Assembly: GCA_044227325.1 (NCBI GenBank)
Contig: JBGAFI010000001.1
Coordinates: 434,001-498,000 of the forward strand
DNA: 64,000 nucleotides
Reading direction: 5' to 3'
Origin: PFJX01 sp044227325
GTDB taxonomy: Bacteria > Pseudomonadota > Gammaproteobacteria > Burkholderiales > Thiobacillaceae
Each line of letters opens with the position of its first letter. The stretch's first letter is position 1. Positions 36,878 to 43,778 of this stretch are shown here, one piece after another. The position numbers and the translations under genes were made by a program. The notes under the pieces are model-generated. The model did not search any database. It was not told where the DNA came from and saw only the letters and a list, made by a program, of their open reading frames with translations.

Positions 36878-37225
36878 TTATTCTCCGAAGAAGGCGCCGT
36901 AGTTCTCTTCGCTGAAGCCCACCTGATACTGCCCATCCCGATCCAGGATGGGACGCTTGATCACACTGGCGTTTTCCTTCATCAGCGCGAGGGCGCTGGC
37001 CGCGTCCTTGACCTGGGCCTTGCGTCCGTCGTCGAGCTTGCGCCAGGTCTGGCCGCTGCGATTGACCAGGGCTTCCCAGCCAAGCAGCTTGCAGAGCTGT
37101 TTCATCAGGGGCTCGGGCACACCCTGTTTCTTGAAATCGTGGAATTCGTAGGGGATCTCCCGTTCCTCGAGCCAGGCCCGGGCTTTCTTGACAGTGCTGC
37201 AATTGGGGATGCCGTAGAGTTTCAT
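36878..37225 (-). CDS. ArsC/Spx/YffB-family thioredoxin-fold protein
   Basis: This 115-residue protein opens with KLYGIPNCSTVKKARAWL. The single active-site Cys9, followed by TVKKARAWL, is the hallmark of the YffB/ArsC-like family rather than the CX2C of thioredoxins. Other family blocks are YEFHDFKKQGVP and KRPILD near the C-terminus, the latter the glutathione or arsenate-binding region. YffB proteins are glutathione-dependent thiol reductases of unclear substrate; true arsenate reduction is not established by the sequence. ATG 37225 was taken because the domain begins at once. It is first gene of the arsC-like / DUF302 / dapE operon. Confidence 0.9.
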   Translation of the reverse strand: MKLYGIPNCSTVKKARAWLEEREIPYEFHDFKKQGVPEPLMKQLCKLLGWEALVNRSGQTWRKLDDGRKAQVKDAASALALMKENASVIKRPILDRDGQYQVGFSEENYGAFFGE

Positions 37226-37270
37226 GGCAAACTCGCTTTTGAAAAAAACGCGCCATTCTAACCGCCTCCC

Positions 37271-37711
37271 ATGAGTCACGCCTTCATCGTTCGCCCCGCC
37301 CGCTGGAATGAGGACGAGGCCGCCATCGCCCGGGTACGCCGCGCGGTGTTCATCGAGGAGCAGGGCGTGCCGGAGGCGCTGGAATGGGAAAGCGCCGATG
37401 CCGACTATGCCTGGTTCGTCGCGCGCGAGCCCGCTGGAGAGGTGATCGGCATCGGCCGACTGACGCCGTCGGGGCGAATCGGCCGCATGGCGGTCATGCC
37501 GGCCTGGCGCGGACGGGGCGTGGGCGGCGCGCTGCTGGCGCAAGCGATCCAGGCTGCCCGGGAACGGGGGCAAAGCTCGGTCGAACTCTCCGCCCAGACC
37601 CGCGCCATACCCTTTTATCTGCGGCATGGCTTCTCGGTGCTGGGAGAAGAATACATGGACGCGGGCATTCCCCATCGCGCCATGGAACTGCAACTTGGAG
37701 TCCCCTCATGA
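37271..37711 (+). CDS. GNAT-family N-acetyltransferase (ElaA/YjcF-like)
   Basis: A 146-residue single-domain GNAT protein. The acetyl-CoA binding motif A is MAVMPAWRGRGVGGALLAQAI (Q/RxxGxG/A type: R-G-R-G-V-G) at residues 74-94. Motif B is IPFYLRHGFSVLGEEYMDAGIPHRAM, which includes the YxxxGF signature. The start RPARWNEDEAAIARVRRAVFIEEQGV is characteristic of the YjcF/ElaA subgroup. The substrate is unknown. The stop overlaps the ispF ATG in an ATGA junction, so it is the first gene of a coupled GNAT-ispF-thpR operon, divergent by 45 bp from the arsC-like operon. Confidence 0.9.
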   Translation: MSHAFIVRPARWNEDEAAIARVRRAVFIEEQGVPEALEWESADADYAWFVAREPAGEVIGIGRLTPSGRIGRMAVMPAWRGRGVGGALLAQAIQAARERGQSSVELSAQTRAIPFYLRHGFSVLGEEYMDAGIPHRAMELQLGVPS

Positions 37712-38187
37712 ACATCCGCATCGGCCACGGTTTCGACGTGCATGCCTTCGCCGCGGGCCGCCGTCTCGTCATCGGTGGCGTGCATATCCCCCATGAACTG
37801 GGTCTGCTGGGCCATTCCGACGCCGACGTGCTGATCCACGCGGTCTGCGACGCCTTGCTGGGCGCGGCTGGACTGGGCGACATCGGCCGCCATTTCCCCG
37901 ACAGCGATGCGCGTTACAAGGGGATCGACAGCCGCAAGCTGCTGCGCCATGTGGCGGGCTTGTTGGACGCGCGCGGCTGGCGCGTGGGTAATGTGGACGC
38001 GACCATCATCGCCCAGTCGCCCAAGATGGCGCCGCACATTCCGGCCATGGGCGCGAATCTGGCGGAGGATATGGGCGTCCCGGCCGCGGCGTTGAATGTG
38101 AAGGCCACCACCACGGAACGCTTGGGTTTCACCGGCCGGGGGGAAGGCATCGCGGCGGAAGCGGTATGTCTGATCGTGGCCAAGTAG
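37708..38187 (+). CDS. ispF: 2-C-methyl-D-erythritol 2,4-cyclodiphosphate synthase
   Basis: A 159-residue enzyme of the MEP isoprenoid pathway. It cyclises CDP-methylerythritol 2-phosphate to MEcPP with release of CMP. The metal ligands appear in IGHGFDVH (Asp10, His12) and the following LLGHSDADVLIHAVCDALLGAAGLGDIG block. The conserved FPD and KATTTERLGFTGRGEGIAAEAV signatures are present. Length equals the family norm. ATG 37708 overlaps the preceding GNAT stop by four bases. No ispD homologue is adjacent, although ispDF pairs are common in related bacteria; here a GNAT gene takes that position. Confidence 0.97.
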   Translation: MNIRIGHGFDVHAFAAGRRLVIGGVHIPHELGLLGHSDADVLIHAVCDALLGAAGLGDIGRHFPDSDARYKGIDSRKLLRHVAGLLDARGWRVGNVDATIIAQSPKMAPHIPAMGANLAEDMGVPAAALNVKATTTERLGFTGRGEGIAAEAVCLIVAK

Positions 38188-38753
38188 CTGGGGGACCGGA
38201 CACCTCCCGGGTTTTCTTCGCGCTATGGCCGGACGATGCCGCGCGCGGGAAGCTGCATGCGGAGTCCAGGCATTTGCAGCGGCAACTCGGCGGCAAGGCG
38301 ACCCGTCCGGACACGCTGCACCTCACGCTGGTGTTCGTCGGCGACGTGGAAAACGGCCTGATCGAAACCCTGAAGCTGGCGGCTTCCAAAGTCGGGGCGG
38401 CGGCGTTTGCGGCGGAGTTCGACCGGATGGGCTGCTGGCGCCACAACCGCATCGCCTATCGCGCGATGAGCCGAGCGCCCGACGCCCTGCTGGAACTGGT
38501 GGGTAGCCTGGGGAAAAACCTCGCTGAGGCCCGCATTCCCTTCGACGCGCGCCCCTACAAACCTCATGTCACGCTGGTGCGGAAAGCGGATTGCTCGCGT
38601 TTGGCGAGCTTGGTGAACAGTATGGACGGTGCCAATGAAAATCCCGCGTCGGAGCCGATTCGCTGGCCCGCGCGGGATTTCGTGCTGGTCAAATCCAGCT
38701 TGCGCGCGGAAGGAGCGCGCTATGAGCAGTTGGGCCGCTGGCCCCTGCTTTGA
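38166..38753 (+). CDS. thpR: RNA 2',3'-cyclic phosphodiesterase (2'-5' RNA ligase family)
   Basis: A 195-residue protein of the 2H phosphoesterase superfamily. The two catalytic HxTL motifs are HLTL at residue 52 and HVTL at residue 134, in the duplicated beta-alpha fold expected. The family hydrolyses RNA 2',3'-cyclic phosphates and can ligate 2'-5' RNA ends; the physiological substrate is uncertain. The start is 22 bp inside ispF, a large overlap, so translation is probably coupled; an ATG later in the frame is not better placed. The N-terminal RVFFALWPDDAAR is a typical family opening. Confidence 0.92.
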   Translation: MSDRGQVAGGPDTSRVFFALWPDDAARGKLHAESRHLQRQLGGKATRPDTLHLTLVFVGDVENGLIETLKLAASKVGAAAFAAEFDRMGCWRHNRIAYRAMSRAPDALLELVGSLGKNLAEARIPFDARPYKPHVTLVRKADCSRLASLVNSMDGANENPASEPIRWPARDFVLVKSSLRAEGARYEQLGRWPLL

Positions 38754-38756
38754 CCG

Positions 38757-39191
38757 CTACAGATAGACGTAGCTTTCCAGATGCCCCGCCAAATCCTTGA
38801 CCGGCAGGCGGGTGTAGTCCTTGTCGATGCTTTCCGATAGTTTGCTCCTGACCTGCCCGGGCAGGTGGTTGTTGACGAGCCCCATGAAGGGGGCCGACGC
38901 CACGAGTATGAGCCGGTCATAAGCGTGTTTCACCCGACCCGCTTCCAATTCCTTGGAAACTTCCTGGGCGAAGCGCTCGGCCTCGTGGTGTTTCGGATCG
39001 GCGGGCTGGCCGACCGCGCCATGGCCTGGTCCGCCATACGCGCCGGAGCGATCGCTGACCAGATTCGACGTCTTTTCGCGGCTTTCCGGGTGCAGCAACT
39101 CCTTGATGAGCCGCAATCCCCGTTTTGGGCCGTTATTGGCGAAGAGCCTGGCCTGGCTTGCGTTGGCAACCATGATCCACGTGACAGACAT
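38757..39191 (-). CDS. Host attachment family protein (PF10116-like)
   Basis: This 144-residue protein begins WIMVANASQARLFANNG and carries a His-rich middle (GHGAVGQPADPKHHEAERFA) and LILVASAPFMGLVNNHLPGQV. These are the landmarks of the family annotated as proteins required for attachment to host cells. That name comes from plant-associated bacteria; biochemical function is unknown, and the fold is probably related to the eRF1/Rossmann-like nucleotide-binding proteins. It has no signal peptide, so cytoplasmic location is expected despite the name. GGGGGA lies a few bases before the ATG at 39191. It ends three bases from the convergent thpR stop. Confidence 0.85.
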   Translation of the reverse strand: MSVTWIMVANASQARLFANNGPKRGLRLIKELLHPESREKTSNLVSDRSGAYGGPGHGAVGQPADPKHHEAERFAQEVSKELEAGRVKHAYDRLILVASAPFMGLVNNHLPGQVRSKLSESIDKDYTRLPVKDLAGHLESYVYL

Positions 39192-39265
39192 AACGATCCC
39201 CCATTAAGAATCAAGCTGATGAATGGATTGGTAAAACCCTATTGATTTGGGCGTCGCCCGCGTTA

Positions 39266-39289
39266 CTAGCCGTAACAATTTAAGGCTAG
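39266..39289. promoter_or_regulatory. Small hairpin between mnmH and host-attachment genes
   Basis: CTAGCC (39266-39271) and GGCTAG (39284-39289) form a perfect 6-bp inverted repeat around an AT-rich 12-base loop, in the 115-bp gap upstream of the host-attachment gene. It may be an operator or part of a leader; there is no T tract in either direction. Confidence 0.3.
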
Positions 39290-39306
39290 CAGGGGGATGC
39301 CCACCG

Positions 39307-40389
39307 TCAAGCGAGCTCTGCAAGAAACTCGTCGGCGAGCGCGCGGATCGCGATCGGGTCGGGGGAGGGCAGGGTAAGCTGGATGCCGTCGGCGGAACGC
39401 AGGAAATTCCTACCCAGGGAACGGGTATAGGCGGGGTCGTAGTGGTGTATCAGCAGGTCGGCGACCAATTCGTCCCATCGTCCGCTGGCGGCGAGGGTTT
39501 TCCAGGATTCGATGCGCTCGCGGCCCTGTAGCTGCACCAGGCAATCCAGTTGGCGGTTGAGGGAAGCCGTGTCCGCGAGGAAATGGGCGTATTCCTGTTT
39601 CAACAGAGCGACTCTGACCGGCAAATCCGCGCTCAGGTTGACACAGACCGAGCCGCGCATGCGGGACAGGAGTATTTCCGGGGTGTGCAGGTTGCCGATC
39701 TTCTTGCTTTCCGATTCCAGAAAGACGGGTTTGTCCGCATCGAAGCCGCTCAAGTCGTGCCAGATGCGCGTCTCGAACAATTTCTGGCTGGGTTGGGGGC
39801 GGTCCGGATAGGCGCCCAGCACCGAGCCCATGTGGGCGGCCAGATCCTCCAGATCCAGAACCTGGGCGCCGCAGGCTTTCAGCGCCTGGAGGAATCGGCT
39901 CTTGCCGACGCCGGTGGGGCCGCAGATCACACGGAACCCGAATTTTTCCGGCAGGACTTCAAGCTGGGCGAGCACATGGCGCCGGAAGGCTTTGTAGCCG
40001 CCCTCCAATTGCGCCGCGTTCCAGCCGATGGCGCGCAGCACGGTGGTGAAGGCGCCGCTGCGGCTGCCGCCGCGCCAGCAATAGATGAGGGGACGATAGT
40101 TGCGCGGCTTGTCCCGCAAGACACTTTCCAGGTGGTGCGCGATGTTGCGGGAAACCAGGGCCGCGCCGGCTTTCTTCGCCTCGAAGGCGGATGCCTGATT
40201 GTGCAGCGTGCCGATGCGCGCCCGTTCCTCGTCGTTCAGGACCGGCAAGTTGATGGCGCCGGGCAGATGGTCCTCCGCGAACTCCCCGGGTGACCGGGCA
40301 TCGATGATTTCGTCGAAACCGAAAGCATCCTCCATGCCGACCACACCGTCCCGGCGCCGGAACGGCGCCGGCGTACCGGCACCGTTCAT
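39307..40389 (-). CDS. mnmH: tRNA 2-selenouridine synthase
   Basis: A 360-residue two-domain enzyme that replaces sulfur with selenium at U34 of tRNAs, via geranylated 2-thiouridine, using selenophosphate. The N-terminal rhodanese domain contains the catalytic Cys104 in YCWRGGSRSG. The C-terminal P-loop domain has GPTGVGKS at 167-174. ATG 40389 was selected because it overlaps the smpB stop in an ATGA junction and gives the normal family length; a longer reading frame starts at 40431 inside smpB. Presence implies that the organism makes selenophosphate, though selD is not in this window. Confidence 0.95.
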   Translation of the reverse strand: MNGAGTPAPFRRRDGVVGMEDAFGFDEIIDARSPGEFAEDHLPGAINLPVLNDEERARIGTLHNQASAFEAKKAGAALVSRNIAHHLESVLRDKPRNYRPLIYCWRGGSRSGAFTTVLRAIGWNAAQLEGGYKAFRRHVLAQLEVLPEKFGFRVICGPTGVGKSRFLQALKACGAQVLDLEDLAAHMGSVLGAYPDRPQPSQKLFETRIWHDLSGFDADKPVFLESESKKIGNLHTPEILLSRMRGSVCVNLSADLPVRVALLKQEYAHFLADTASLNRQLDCLVQLQGRERIESWKTLAASGRWDELVADLLIHHYDPAYTRSLGRNFLRSADGIQLTLPSPDPIAIRALADEFLAELA

Positions 40390-40835
40390 GTGTTCTTGTC
40401 CCGCATCAGGCGGGCCTTGTCCCTCTGCCACTCCCGATCTTTCTCGGTGGCGCGCTTATCGTGGAGCTTCTTGCCCTTGGCCAAGCCGATTTCGATTTTG
40501 ACCCTGCCCTTGGCGTAGTGCAGGTTGAGGGGTACCAGGGTGAAACCCGCCTGTTGCACCTTGCCGATGAGCTTGCGGATCTCCTGGCCGTGCAACAACA
40601 CCTTGCGGCTGCGGGTCGGGTCCGGGTGGATATGGGTGGAAGCGGTGGGCAGCGGGCTGATGTGGCAGCCCACCAACCAAACCTCTTCCTGCTTCAGCAC
40701 CACGTAGGCTTCCTTCAATTGGACCCGGCCGGCGCGGATGGCCTTTACTTCCCAGCCTTCCAGAACGAGGCCCGCTTCGTAGCGTTCCTCGATGAAGTAC
40801 TCGTGGAAGACCTTTTTGTTGTCGATGATGCTCAT
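40386..40835 (-). CDS. smpB: SsrA-binding protein SmpB
   Basis: A 149-residue trans-translation factor that binds tmRNA and ribosomes to rescue stalled complexes. Core landmarks are NKKVFHEYFIEERYEAGLVL, GWEVKAIRAGRVQLKEAYV, the HISPL block and LHYAKGRVKIEIGLAKGKKLHDKR with the basic C-terminal tail. Length and order match the family. It forms an operon with mnmH (ATGA overlap) and is divergent from ratA. An extended -10 box lies about 50 bp upstream. The tmRNA gene is not in the window. Confidence 0.98.
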   Translation of the reverse strand: MSIIDNKKVFHEYFIEERYEAGLVLEGWEVKAIRAGRVQLKEAYVVLKQEEVWLVGCHISPLPTASTHIHPDPTRSRKVLLHGQEIRKLIGKVQQAGFTLVPLNLHYAKGRVKIEIGLAKGKKLHDKRATEKDREWQRDKARLMRDKNT

Positions 40836-40886
40836 GGGAGAAGGGGAGAGGGGGGAGAGGGCCGAAGTTAAGCGTTGTTTCGTGCT

Positions 40887-40895
40887 ATTTTAACA
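40887..40895 (-). promoter_or_regulatory. Extended -10 promoter for smpB-mnmH
   Basis: On the minus strand TGTTAAAAT provides a TG-N extension plus TAAAAT, about 50 bp before the smpB ATG, inside the only AT-rich part of the smpB/ratA divergent region. No good -35 is visible at 17 bp, which is common for extended -10 promoters. Confidence 0.4.
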
Positions 40896-40921
40896 GGCCC
40901 ATCATTCCCAGCCCGCAGTCC

Positions 40922-41359
40922 ATGGCCGAAGTCGTCAAATCCGTCCTGGTGCCGTATTCGGCGGAGGAAATGTTCGTGTTGGTGGATGGCGTGGAGCGTT
41001 ATCCCCAGTTCCTGCCCTGGTGCGGCGGTACCGAACTGCACCTGCGCGACGAGGAAACCACCGAAGCCACCATCCATATCAGTTATCTCCAGGTGAAGCA
41101 GCATTTCAGCACGCGGAACAGCAAGCGCTTTCCCGAGGAGATGACGATCCGGCTGAAAAGCGGTCCGTTCCGCAAACTCGAGGGATCCTGGCATTTCAAG
41201 ATTCTTTCCGAGACCGCCTGCAAAATCGAGTTCGCGATGCATTACGAGTTTTCCAGCGCCTTGCTGGAAAAAGTCCTGGGGCCGGTTTTCGGCATGGTCA
41301 CCAACAGCCTGGTGGATGCTTTCGTCCGCCGCGCCGAACAGATTTACGGCGAACGATGA
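40922..41359 (+). CDS. ratA: RatA-like START-superfamily protein (ubiquinone-binding / ribosome association)
   Basis: A 145-residue single START/SRPBCC-fold protein. Its opening MAEVVKSVLVPYSAEEMFVLVDGVERYPQFLPWC is the standard RatA/COQ10 N-terminus, and GPFRKLEGSWHF with the C-terminal SSALLEKVLGPVFGMV helix follows. E. coli RatA was reported to block 70S association; homologues such as COQ10 act in ubiquinone handling, and the latter role may be the general one. Its stop overlaps the rnfH ATG. The position next to smpB is conserved in many beta- and gammaproteobacteria. Confidence 0.93.
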   Translation: MAEVVKSVLVPYSAEEMFVLVDGVERYPQFLPWCGGTELHLRDEETTEATIHISYLQVKQHFSTRNSKRFPEEMTIRLKSGPFRKLEGSWHFKILSETACKIEFAMHYEFSSALLEKVLGPVFGMVTNSLVDAFVRRAEQIYGER

Positions 41360-41679
41360 GCGCGCAAATACTAGTCGAAGTGGTTTATGCCCGGCCCGGT
41401 CGCCAGGTCGTTTCCCACGTCAAGGTGCGGGAAGGGGCAAGCGCGCGCGATGCGATTGAGCAATCCGGCCTGCTGGGCGAATTTCCGGAAATCGATCTCG
41501 CCAAGAACAAGCTGGGCATCTGGAACAAGTTGGCAAAGCCGGACGCGGTTTTGCGCGACAAGGACCGCGTGGAGATCTATCGGCCGCTGATCGCCGACCC
41601 GAAGGAAGTCCGCAGGCAGCGCGCCGCCGAGGGCAAAGTCATGAAGAAAGGCGGGGGGGAGGCGGGCGGGTCTGAATGA
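41356..41679 (+). CDS. rnfH: RnfH/RatB family ubiquitin-fold protein
   Basis: A 107-residue protein with the RnfH beta-grasp core: ILVEVVYARPGRQVV, REGASARDAIEQSGLL, FPEIDLAKNKLGIWNKLAKPDAVLRDKDRVEIYRPL. The C-terminus is a basic, Gly-rich tail. ATG 41356 overlaps the ratA stop (ATGA), so it is translationally coupled to ratA. It has been called the antitoxin RatB, but toxin-antitoxin behaviour is poorly supported; the family function is not settled. Confidence 0.93.
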   Translation: MSAQILVEVVYARPGRQVVSHVKVREGASARDAIEQSGLLGEFPEIDLAKNKLGIWNKLAKPDAVLRDKDRVEIYRPLIADPKEVRRQRAAEGKVMKKGGGEAGGSE

Positions 41680-41723
41680 CCCGGGAGACGCGCCCGGGCG
41701 GCAAGGCCGCCCGGCGGTCGATG

Positions 41724-42065
41724 TTACTTCTGTTCAGTCGTGGGATAGGACAACTGGGCAATGCCGCGCTGGACCTGATCGGAAACAAAAGCGGCTTGCT
41801 TGATGACCGAAGCGCTATCTCCGGCCTTGGCCGCTTCCTGAGCCTGAGTCAGCGCTTTTTCAGCGGTAATCCAGAGGGCAAACTTGGATTTGGCCATCTT
41901 CACGTCGGCTTCGGCCTGGGTCAAGGCTTGCTTGGCGGCGTCACTGATCACGGGCTGGGTCGGCTCCTTGGGCGCGTCACTCATGGTGGTCGGGGTCTGG
42001 CTACAGGCAGACAGGGCGAAGGCAAACAGACCAGCGGCGGTAACGGTCACGAGCTTGAATTTCAT
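41724..42065 (-). CDS. Small alpha-helical lipoprotein (DUF4398-like)
   Basis: A 113-residue protein with the signal peptide KFKLVTVTAAGLFAFALSAC, giving a lipobox LSAC at Cys20, so it is probably a lipid-anchored envelope protein. The mature part is alpha-helical and Ala/Gln/Lys-rich, with two similar segments (DAAKQALTQAEADVKMAKSK and ITAEKALTQAQEAAKAGD), resembling DUF4398-type lipoproteins. ATG 42065 is supported by GGAGAGGAGA upstream. It lies antisense to its neighbours between rnfH and guaB. Function unknown; peptidoglycan or envelope association is a guess from composition. Confidence 0.75.
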   Translation of the reverse strand: MKFKLVTVTAAGLFAFALSACSQTPTTMSDAPKEPTQPVISDAAKQALTQAEADVKMAKSKFALWITAEKALTQAQEAAKAGDSASVIKQAAFVSDQVQRGIAQLSYPTTEQK

Positions 42066-42197
42066 GGACGATCTCCTCTCCATCATGGAATCAAACAACG
42101 CCAAAAACGGCGGCGGTCAAGACCATAATTCCCCGTTCAAACCCTCGTCAATGGTTTTCCCGGAATTCGTTCCGATTTGGTAAATAAAAACCACGGC

Positions 42198-42226
42198 TTG
42201 GGGGAGACCTGTACCCCCGGTATAAT
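42198..42226 (+). promoter_or_regulatory. guaB promoter with dyad in the spacer
   Basis: TTGGGG (42198-42203) and a perfect TATAAT (42221-42226) are separated by 17 bp; transcription should begin near 42233, some 19 bp before the guaB ATG. The spacer carries the inverted repeat GGGGG...CCCCC (42200-42204 and 42213-42217), a possible operator. AAAGGT before the ATG is the ribosome site. Confidence 0.7.
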
Positions 42227-42251
42227 GCCTTTTTGCGCGTAAAGGTCCGCT

Positions 42252-43712
42252 ATGCGTATCCTCCAGAAAGCCCTCACCTTCGACGACGTTTTGCTCGTCC
42301 CCGCCTTTTCCGAAATCCTGCCCCGCGACGTGAGCTTGAAGACCCAGCTCACGCGAACGATCCAACTGAACATGCCGGTGCTGTCCGCCGCCATGGATAC
42401 GGTCACGGAAGCCCGCATGGCCATCGCCCTGGCCCAGGAAGGCGGCATCGGCATCATCCACAAGAATTTCGACATCGAGCAGCAGGCGTCCCGGGTCGCA
42501 CGGGTCAAGCGTCACGAGGCGGGCGTGGTGAAAGATCCGGTCACCGTGTCCCCGGACATGGCGGTGCGCGAGGTTCTCGAGATCAAGCGCCAGCGCAAGA
42601 TTTCCGGACTTCCCGTGGTCGACTCGACAGGCAAGGTGGTCGGCATCGTCACCAATCGCGACCTGCGTTTCGAGACAAACCTGGAGCAGCCGGTTTCCAA
42701 CATCATGACCCCCAGAGAGCGTCTGGTGACGGTCAAGGAAGGCGGCAGCCCGGAAGAAGCCCTGCAACTCCTGCATCGCCATCGCCTGGAACGCGTGCTG
42801 GTGGTCAACGACGCCTTTGAGCTGCGCGGCCTGATCACCGTGAAGGACATTGATAAATCCAGCAACTATCCCAACGCCTGCAAGGATGAATTCGGCCGTT
42901 TGCTGGCCGGCGCGGCGGTGGGCGTCGGCGGCGACACCGACGAGCGGGTGGCCGCGCTGGTGGAAGCCGGCGTCGACGTGCTGGTGGTGGATACCGCCCA
43001 CGGCCATTCCAACGGCGTGCTGAAGCGGGTGCAATGGGTCAAGCAGAAGTATCCCCATGTCCAGGTCATCGGCGGCAACATCGCCACGGCGGATGCCGCC
43101 CGGGCGCTGGTGGACCACGGCGCCGACTGCGTCAAGGTGGGCATCGGCCCCGGTTCCATCTGCACCACCCGCATCGTCGCCGGTGTCGGCGTGCCCCAGA
43201 TCACCGCGGTGCAGAACGTCGCGGCGGCGCTGGCGGGAACCGGCGTGCCGCTGATCGCCGATGGTGGCATCCGCTATTCCGGCGATATCGCCAAGGCCAT
43301 CGCGGCGGGCGCCCATACCGTTATGCTGGGCGGCCTGCTGGCCGGCACCGACGAGGCGCCGGGCGAGATCGAGCTTTATCAAGGGCGTTCCTTCAAGTCC
43401 TACCGGGGCATGGGTTCCCTGGGCGCGATGCAGAAGGGCTCCAAGGACCGCTACTTCCAGGACAACGAGGCCAACGCCGACAAGCTGGTGCCGGAAGGCA
43501 TCGAAGGCCGCGTTCCCTACAAGGGCAGCGCTCTCGCCGTGCTGCACCAGCTCATGGGCGGCCTGCGTTCCTCCATGGGCTACCTGGGTTCTTCCACCAT
43601 CGAGCATTTCCACGCGAACGCCTGCTTCATGGAGATCACTTCGGCGGGCATCAAGGAATCCCACGTCCACGACGTGACGATCACCAAGGAAGCGCCCAAC
43701 TATCACGTTTGA
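42252..43712 (+). CDS. guaB: Inosine-5'-monophosphate dehydrogenase
   Basis: A 486-residue enzyme that oxidises IMP to XMP with NAD, the first committed step of GMP synthesis. A TIM barrel is interrupted by a CBS-domain pair (about residues 93-205, starting VKDPVTVSPDMAVREVLEIK and including VTNRDLRFE). The catalytic loop GPGSICTTR carries Cys304. The flap and C-terminal YKGMGSLGAM-type segment reads YRGMGSLGAMQKGSKDRYFQ. Length matches the family (485-490). It sits 66 bp upstream of guaA, the next enzyme in the pathway, with a possible partial terminator between. Confidence 0.98.
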   Translation: MRILQKALTFDDVLLVPAFSEILPRDVSLKTQLTRTIQLNMPVLSAAMDTVTEARMAIALAQEGGIGIIHKNFDIEQQASRVARVKRHEAGVVKDPVTVSPDMAVREVLEIKRQRKISGLPVVDSTGKVVGIVTNRDLRFETNLEQPVSNIMTPRERLVTVKEGGSPEEALQLLHRHRLERVLVVNDAFELRGLITVKDIDKSSNYPNACKDEFGRLLAGAAVGVGGDTDERVAALVEAGVDVLVVDTAHGHSNGVLKRVQWVKQKYPHVQVIGGNIATADAARALVDHGADCVKVGIGPGSICTTRIVAGVGVPQITAVQNVAAALAGTGVPLIADGGIRYSGDIAKAIAAGAHTVMLGGLLAGTDEAPGEIELYQGRSFKSYRGMGSLGAMQKGSKDRYFQDNEANADKLVPEGIEGRVPYKGSALAVLHQLMGGLRSSMGYLGSSTIEHFHANACFMEITSAGIKESHVHDVTITKEAPNYHV

Positions 43713-43726
43713 TCGATCCCCAAATA

Positions 43727-43762
43727 GGGGAGGGCGGGGTTTCGTACCCTCCCTCCTTTTTT
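43727..43762 (+). terminator. Possible attenuating terminator between guaB and guaA
   Basis: GGGGAGGG (43727-43734) can pair with CCCTCCC (from 43747), leaving a loop of about 12 bases and ending in six T residues at 43757-43762. The stem is followed by CTCC before the T run, so termination would be inefficient. A leaky terminator between co-directional guaB and guaA would adjust their ratio. Confidence 0.4.
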
Positions 43763-43778
43763 CATTTGAGCCGCCAAT

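Noticed and set aside
36878..37225. ArsC-like gene as arsenic resistance determinant
   Set aside because: No arsR, arsB or acr3 is adjacent, and the sequence is of the YffB type whose substrate is not arsenate as a rule.
41356..41679. RatA-RnfH as a genuine toxin-antitoxin module
   Set aside because: The pair is conserved housekeeping in many proteobacteria and related to COQ10-type proteins; toxin-antitoxin naming is historical and not supported by anything in this sequence.
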